A DNA stretch of 64,000 bases from Amborella trichopoda (taxonomy: Eukaryota > Streptophyta > Magnoliopsida > Amborellales > Amborellaceae), in contig NW_006499969.1 of the NCBI RefSeq assembly GCF_000471905.2, positions 292,524-356,523 on the forward strand, read 5' to 3'. Below, piece by piece: positions 58,974 to 64,000 of this stretch (positions are counted from its first letter, which is position 1; each line of letters opens with the position of its first letter). The notes under the pieces were generated by a model that had not been told where the DNA came from, ran no database searches, and worked only from the letters and a program-made list of their open reading frames with translations. Position numbers and translations under genes: made by a program.

Positions 58974-59204
58974 TAGGTATGGAGTGCAATGGGTCGGGCC
59001 TGGGCTGGGATAGTACTAGCCTCATCAGGGGCCTTGTCCCATAAGGCCTGCCCAAGCCCATATTGGGCCAAAGAGGCCATTGCCTTGGCCTTATTAGGTT
59101 TAGGCCAAAAATAAGAAATGAAATAAAAAGAGGGCTGGACCTAGCTCTACCATTGAGCCTTTTTTGCCCTATCCTAGCCTGGCCACCTCCATTGCCATCC
59201 CTAA
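58974..59204. mobile_element. Small hAT-like MITE
   Basis: The left end TAGGTATGGAGTGCAATGGG and the right end, read in reverse, TAGGGATGGCAATGGAGGTG form an imperfect inverted repeat that goes on to GGCTGGGATAG / GGCTAGGATAG. The TAGGGATGGCAATGG start is common to plant hAT MITEs. A clean 8-bp TSD is not seen directly at the ends, although ATTTAGAG (58,959) and ATTTAGAA (59,205) lie close by. Confidence 0.55.
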
Positions 59205-59760
59205 TTTAGAACCCCAAATTTTTGATATATAACCTCTTTAACATATATGCTATACTCATTATCTTCGTCAAAACATTTTTCTAACTAATTGAAGTCAACT
59301 GGATCATGACTAATGATAAGTTTTGGTAAACTATTACGTTGGCTACTTACCTAATACAGCCCAGCTTCTTTACTCAGGCATGGGAAAGGTTAATAGAAAG
59401 TTCAAAATCGTCACTCTTCTTAGACCAACATATATCTATAGGCAATAAAAAAAATCCAAATTACATTCTCTAGGCTTGAAATTCCAAATGGCTCAAGAAT
59501 GAGTAGAAACCGTCTAATTTCATAAGGATGAGATCTAGGTGTTATAAAACTCAAAATTCAATTTTTTATTTTAATATAATTATCTAACGATTTTTGGGTG
59601 GTTCCCAAAATTTCCGTATATGCCCGCAGGAGCATAGCATATATATAATGATAATGGTAATAACTGTGCATATACAAGTCGATGGCTCCTCTCCCACTCT
59701 TCGGGGGACAGCTGTCCAGTCCATTGAAATGGTGCAGCTCCACATCTATTAATTTCAGCG
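59205..59760. other. Intergenic sequence, nothing recognised
   Basis: AT-rich and without a supported reading frame. The minus-strand frames at 59,558-59,866 overlap the MITE and show no domain. Confidence 0.5.
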
Positions 59761-60147
59761 TGCGGTTTGTATAGAGCCGAGGCTCTAAACAATAAAAGTA
59801 TAACCTACCTTCAAATTGTGTCAACAGATATGGTTTCAATACTGAAAATATTTGTGATAGTCTCAAAATATATTTTTCATCTCTAATTATAAAATTTAAA
59901 GCTCAAAAAATAGTGTAGATTGAGCATATCAATAAAAACTTAAAAATCTTAAAAATTGTCGGTCCAAAAATACTTTGCAAGATGCACTATTTTTAAAACT
60001 TGAAATCCATTTTTTTCTCATGCCCATATATCTTCATATCGAGATGATTAATTGGAGGATATTTAACTATCAAAAAGTCTTCTTATGAAACTTTTGAGAT
60101 GAGCTATAATTTGATTGTTAAGATCCTCGACTCTATATAAACTTTTG
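59761..60147 (+). mobile_element. MITE copy 1, upstream of PRA1
   Basis: The start GTTTGTATAGAGCCGAGGCT and the end (reverse complement GTTTATATAGAGTCGAGGAT) are inverted repeats. The interior is close to copy 2 (for example TCCAAAAATAC and CATTTTTTTCTCATGCCCAT). Length about 385 bp. Exact ends and TSD are uncertain by a few bases. Confidence 0.75.
60133..60142 (+). promoter_or_regulatory. Probable TATA box of the PRA1 gene, inside the MITE end
   Basis: CTATATAAAC lies 245-254 bases before the PRA1 start codon. Pyrimidine-rich leader sequence follows, including a C-run and (CT)n at 60,289-60,322. In MITE copy 2 the same place reads CTTTATAAAC, a weaker TATA. No upstream ATG occurs between here and the start codon. 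Confidence 0.55.
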
Positions 60148-60291
60148 TCTTATTTTTACCGCTCTCCCTCTTTTTCTCTCTCCACATTTAACTATTATTA
60201 TTTTCCTCATCTCTTTCTCTTTGCATATAACTATTATTTATTCTATCCGCCCAAAGCATTCCCAGCTGCCATTCCGATTAGCACGTCCATC

Positions 60292-60322
<31 letters not shown>

Positions 60323-60386
60323 CATTTGCTTGGCACTTCAAAAACTTCTCTTTCACTGTGGGTGTCCGTGTTCAAGGGAGATAGAG

Positions 60387-60941
60387 ATGGCCAATTACGG
60401 AACTATTCCTGTATCTTCATCCCCGTCCCCTGCCTTAGACCTCTTCTCCAAAGCCAAGGAGAAGGGGATATCGATCTACGCAAAGCGCCGGCCGTGGCGC
60501 GAGCTCACTCATCTCGACTCCTTTTCCTTCCCTCCCAGCTTCCGAGAAGCAGTCGCTCGCGTCCGAGCCAATACAGATTACTTCCGCGTGAACTACGCTC
60601 TTATCGTGTTGGTGGTGGTGTTCTTGAGTCTCTTGTGGCATCCCGTCTCGCTCATCGTCTTCCTTGTTATGATGGCCATCTGGTTGTTCCTCTATTTCTT
60701 GAGAGATGATCCCCTGATCTTTTTTGGGCGCACCCTCGGTGACCGCCTGGTGCTGCTACTGCTATCGGTTGTGACGCTGGTGGCCCTCTTGCTCACACAT
60801 GCCACAAAGAACATACTGGTGTCACTGACCATTGGAATTGTTCTTGTTTTGGTCCACTCAGCCATTAGATCGATTGAGAATCACTATGAGGATGACAAAG
60901 AGAGTGGGCTTTTGCCTGCTGAAAGCTCAGGGAGCACTTGA
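60387..60941 (+). CDS. PRA1F: PRA1 family protein, clade F-like
   Basis: An intact, intronless frame of 184 residues, the usual size of plant PRA1 proteins, which are mostly intronless. It starts at the first ATG (AGAGATGGCC context) with MANYGTIPVSSSP, the N-terminal pattern of clade F. The PRA1 domain follows: RRPWREL (34-40), the conserved YFRVNYALIV (65-74), then hydrophobic pairs at about 70-86, 88-105, 120-136 and 142-160 around LLWHPVSL and FLRDDPLIFFGR. The C-terminus is acidic (ENHYEDDKES). PRA1 proteins bind prenylated Rab GTPases and act in ER-Golgi-endosome vesicle traffic; the exact Rab partner cannot be told. It is the only intact host gene here, flanked by two MITE copies and followed by satellite DNA. 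Confidence 0.95.
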   Translation: MANYGTIPVSSSPSPALDLFSKAKEKGISIYAKRRPWRELTHLDSFSFPPSFREAVARVRANTDYFRVNYALIVLVVVFLSLLWHPVSLIVFLVMMAIWLFLYFLRDDPLIFFGRTLGDRLVLLLLSVVTLVALLLTHATKNILVSLTIGIVLVLVHSAIRSIENHYEDDKESGLLPAESSGST

Positions 60942-61027
60942 GGCCTTGGTTCCTCTTCTCTTCTTGGATTTTGTCTGTAATATGATCATTGAGAGTGAGG
61001 ACTTTGTTAAAAGTTTGATTCAGCATC

Positions 61028-61033
61028 AATAAA
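61028..61033 (+). terminator. Poly(A) signal of PRA1
   Basis: AATAAA in CATCAATAAAAAGC, 87 bases after the stop codon, before MITE copy 2. Confidence 0.6.
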
Positions 61034-61120
61034 AAGCATTGGGGGTTTAGTTACTCAGGGTTGCTTGATTCATATGAAAGTAATCTCTCTAATTTTTTTT
61101 CATTTGAAACGGAGATTGGG

Positions 61121-61508
61121 TGCGGTTTGTATAGAGCCTAGGCTCTAAACAATCAAATTAGAGCCTACCTTCAAATAGTATCGAGAAATGTGGTTTCAAT
61201 ATTGGAAATATTTATGATAGCTTTTTAATATATTTTCATATTTATTTATAAATTTTAAAATTTTAAAAATAGTGTAGATCGATATATCTATGAAAACTCT
61301 AAATTCTTGAAAATTGATGGTCCAAAAATGCGTTACAAAATGCACTATTTTCAAAACTTAAAATCTATTTTTTTCTCATGTCCATGCATCTTGATGTCGA
61401 GATGATCAATTTGAATATATTTGGGCATCAAAACAACCTCTTCTAATGAAATTTTTAAGGTAGGCTAAAATTTGATTGTTTGGAGCCTCGGCTCTTTATA
61501 AACTTTTT
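61121..61508 (+). mobile_element. MITE copy 2, downstream of PRA1
   Basis: Same family and orientation as copy 1: starts GGTTTGTATAGAGCCTAGGC and ends GGAGCCTCGGCTCTTTATAA. The TIRs pair over at least 45 bases with few mismatches. Within the left TIR, AGAGCCTAGGCTCT is itself a perfect palindrome. Younger or better preserved than copy 1 at its right end. Confidence 0.78.
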
Positions 61509-61620
61509 CCCTACATATTTGATTCGTGCTTTCAAATAGGCAACAATTTGTTTTATGTGAAAAATATTTACTATAAAATGGCCTTTTTCTTATGAGAAGA
61601 ACTCCTGAACTCCTACAGAG
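61509..61620. other. Spacer between MITE 2 and the satellite
   Basis: About 110 bases of AT-rich unique sequence, with no gene or repeat seen. Confidence 0.5.
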
Positions 61621-64000
61621 CCATGCGTCACGACCCTAAACTGCACAGCCTCGATCTGTGCTACACGACGCTAAACTACACAGCCTCGGTCCATTCTGCA
61701 TGAACCTAAACTGCACAGCCTCGATCAACGTTATACGACCCAAAACTGCACAGCCTCGATCCATGCTGTACGACCCTATACTGCACGGCCTTAGTTGACT
61801 CTGCACAACTCTAAACTGCACAACCGCGATCCATGCACATGACCCAAAAATGCACAGCCTCAGTTCTTGCTAACTGACCCTAAACTGCATAGTCTCGGTC
61901 CATGATGCACGACCCTACACTGCACAGCCTTGGTCCATGATGCACGACCCAAAAATGCACAACTTTTGTCCATGTTGCCTGACCCTAAATTGCATGACCT
62001 CAGACAATGTTGTATGTCCCTAAACTGCACAGCCTCGATCCGTGCTGCACGACCCTAAACTAAACGACCTCGGTCCGTGCTTCACGCCCCTAAACTGCAT
62101 AGCCTCGGTCCAAGCTGCGTGGCCCTAAACTATACAACCTTGGTACATGCTGCATGATCATAAAATGCATGGCCTCGGTCCACGCTGTACGACCCTAAAC
62201 TGCACAGCCTTGATCCATGCTGCACAATCCTAAACTGCAAAGCCTCCGTCCATATGGCATGACCCTAAGCAGCACAGTCTCGGTTCATGCTGCATGAACC
62301 GAAACCACATAGCCTCGGTGCATGCTGCATAACCGTAAACTGCACAACTTTGATCGATGCTGCACGACCCTAAAATGCACAGCCTCGGTTAATACCGTAC
62401 GACCCTAAACTGCACAGCGTCGGTCCGTGGGGCATAACCCTAAGCTAAAGAGCCTCAGTCCGTGCTGCACGACACTAAACTGCACATCCTCGGTCCATGC
62501 TGCACGGCCCTAAACTGCACAGCTTCGATTCGTGCTGCATGAACCGAAATTGCACAGCCTTGATACATGCTACATGACCCTAAACTGTACAGCCTCGATC
62601 CATGCTGCACGACCCTAAACTGCCTAGCCTCGGTCCACACTTCACAACCCTAAACTACACAGCCTCGGACCATGCTGCACAACCGTAAACTGCTCAGCCT
62701 CGGTCCATGCTGTACGATTCTAGACTCCACAGCCTCAATCAATGCTGCACGACCCTAAGCTGAACAGCCTTGATCCACATTGCTCCACACTAAACTGCAC
62801 AGCCTCGGTCCAAGCACGACCATAAACTGCACCGCCTCAGTCCCAGCTTCACAACCCTAAACTGCATGGCCTCGATCCCTTCAGCGAGACCCTAAACAAC
62901 ACAACCCCGGTCCATGCTACACTACCCAAAATTGCATAGCCTCGGTCGATGCTGCATGACCATAAATTGCACTGCCTCGGTCCGTGTTGCATGGCCTAAA
63001 CAGCATAGCTTCAGTCCATGCTTCACAACCCTAAACTGCACAGCCTTGGTCCATGTTGCATGACCCTAAACTGCACTGCCTCGATGCATGCTGCACGTCC
63101 TTACACTGCACGGTCATGGTCTAAGCTGCACGACCTTAAACTGCACAGCCTCGGTCCATGCTGCACCACCCTAAACTGCACAACTTCAGTCCATGCTGAT
63201 CGACCTTTATTTGCATTGCCTCGGTCCGTGCTGCACGAAAGTAAACTACACTACCTCGTTCCATGCTGCACAATCATAAACTGCACAGCCTTGGTGCATG
63301 TTGCACGACTCTAAACTGCACAGCCTTAGTCCATGCTGCATGACCCTGAAATGCACAGCCTGGGTTCATGCTAACTGACCCTAAACTGCATAGTCTCTGT
63401 CCATGCTGCACAACCCTAAACTACACAGCCTTAGTCCATGCTGCCCGATGCAAAACTTCTTAGCTTTGGTCGATGCTACCCAACCCTAAACTACACAACC
63501 ACGGTCCATGCTGCACAACCCGAAACTACACAACGTCGGCGTAACTTACGCAACCTTAAACTGCACTGCCTCGGTCCACGCTGCACGACCCTAAAATGCA
63601 AAGCCTCCGTTCGTGCAACTGACCCTAAACATCATCGTCTCGATCCATGCTTCACGACCCTAAACTGCACAGCCTCTCTCCATGCTGCACGACCCTGAAA
63701 AGCACAGCCTTTATTAATGTTGCACGACCCGACACTGCACAACCACGACCCATGATGCACGACCTTAAACCACACACCCTTGGTCCATTCTGCATGACCT
63801 AAACAGCATAGCCTCTTTCTATGCGGCATGACCCTAAAATGTGCAGCCTCGGTCCATGTTGCTTGACCTTAAACTGCATTGTCTAGGTCCATTCCGCACA
63901 ACTTTAAATTGCTCAGCCTCAGTGCATGCTGCACAACCCTAAACTGCATAGCCTCGGTCCATGCAGCACAACCCTAAACATCACAGCCTCGTCCATGCTG
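61621..64000 (+). repeat. 35-bp satellite array (about 68 units, continues past the window)
   Basis: The monomer is CAGCCTCGGTCCATGCTGCA followed by CGACCCTAAACTGCA. Several successive units near 62,540-62,700 are exactly 35 bp. Units vary mostly by point changes and occasional short or long spacers. Each unit has one CCCTAAA heptamer. The reverse complement matches the repeat in the Tat-B 3' UTR at 26,640-27,062 in nearly every position of the consensus. Frames such as 63,018-63,314 arise because 35 is not a multiple of 3 and stops are rare in the monomer; they are not genes. Confidence 0.95.

Noticed and set aside
59558-59866. Minus-strand frames of 70-102 residues
   Set aside because: They overlap the end of MITE copy 1 and AT-rich sequence; no homology within the window and no motif.
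60330-60386. N-terminal extension of PRA1 starting at 60,330
   Set aside because: The codon there is TTG, not ATG; the ATG at 60,387 gives the N-terminus expected for clade F.
60221-60709. 162-residue frame overlapping PRA1
   Set aside because: It is out of frame with PRA1, begins in the leader, and has no domain; PRA1 explains the coding signal.
61636-63829. Several open frames of 60-100 residues with repeated His/Cys/Leu patterns
   Set aside because: They occur on both strands of the 35-bp satellite and follow from its periodicity; no start context, domain or unique sequence.
61621-64000. CRISPR-like or interstitial telomere array
   Set aside because: Units are directly adjacent with no unique spacers, in a plant genome; and there is only one telomere heptamer per 35 bases, not tandem heptamers.

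Overview
This is a plant nuclear window, almost certainly from a large, repeat-rich genome. The evidence is several Ty3/gypsy LTR retrotransposons of the Tat and chromovirus lineages, a plant mobile domain (PMD) reading frame, a Mutator-like element with a 9-bp target duplication, small MITEs, a long satellite array, and one intact intronless plant gene (PRA1 family, clade F type). The species cannot be named from the sequence.

Layout. (1) 1-170: reverse fragment of a Tat pol. (2) 171-12,058: forward Tat element 'Tat-A' (5' LTR, PBS, gag, RT, dual RNase H, integrase, 3' UTR repeats, assembly gap at 10,688-11,253). Its 3' LTR is missing. (3) 12,058-20,308 plus 52,964-53,015: reverse Tat/Ogre-like element 'D', cut off in its RT at 12,058. 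Its 5' LTR is split by (4) 20,309-52,963: a reverse chromovirus 'E' (Tekay/Del-like, TSD TAAGG at both ends). The 3' LTR of E is itself split twice. One insertion is (5) the 19.1-kb reverse Tat element 'Tat-B' (22,799-41,910, TSD AGCAT/AGGAT). The other is (6) a forward solo Tat-type LTR (42,071-44,997, perfect TSD ATGGT). (7) 54,846-58,385: MULE with long inverted repeats and perfect 9-bp TSD TTTAAGTTT. (8) 58,974-59,204: small hAT-like MITE. (9) 59,761-61,508: the PRA1F-like gene between two direct copies of one MITE family. (10) 61,621-64,000: an array of about 68 units of a 35-bp satellite that runs off the window.

How the parts relate. Tat-B keeps LTRs, PBS, gag and protease remnants. 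It has lost RT, RNase H and integrase, and in the 3' half carries an antisense PMD pseudogene with its own apparent TATA box and poly(A) signal, so it is or was non-autonomous. Its 3' UTR holds a 35-bp tandem repeat that is the reverse complement of the satellite monomer at 61.6-64 kb. This direct link between a retrotransposon 3' UTR and an independent satellite array is the most interesting signal in the window. Other notable structure: a hairpin-forming tandem array in the Tat LTRs with apparently compensatory stem changes; an in-frame 26-residue repeat expanded in the Tat-B gag-pol linker but single in Tat-A; a repeated 23-bp dyad in the LTR of D; and a MITE end that appears to supply the TATA box of the PRA1 gene.

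Only PRA1 looks like an intact host gene. All retroelement reading frames contain stops or frameshifts. Similarity statements come from reading by eye, not from alignment scores.
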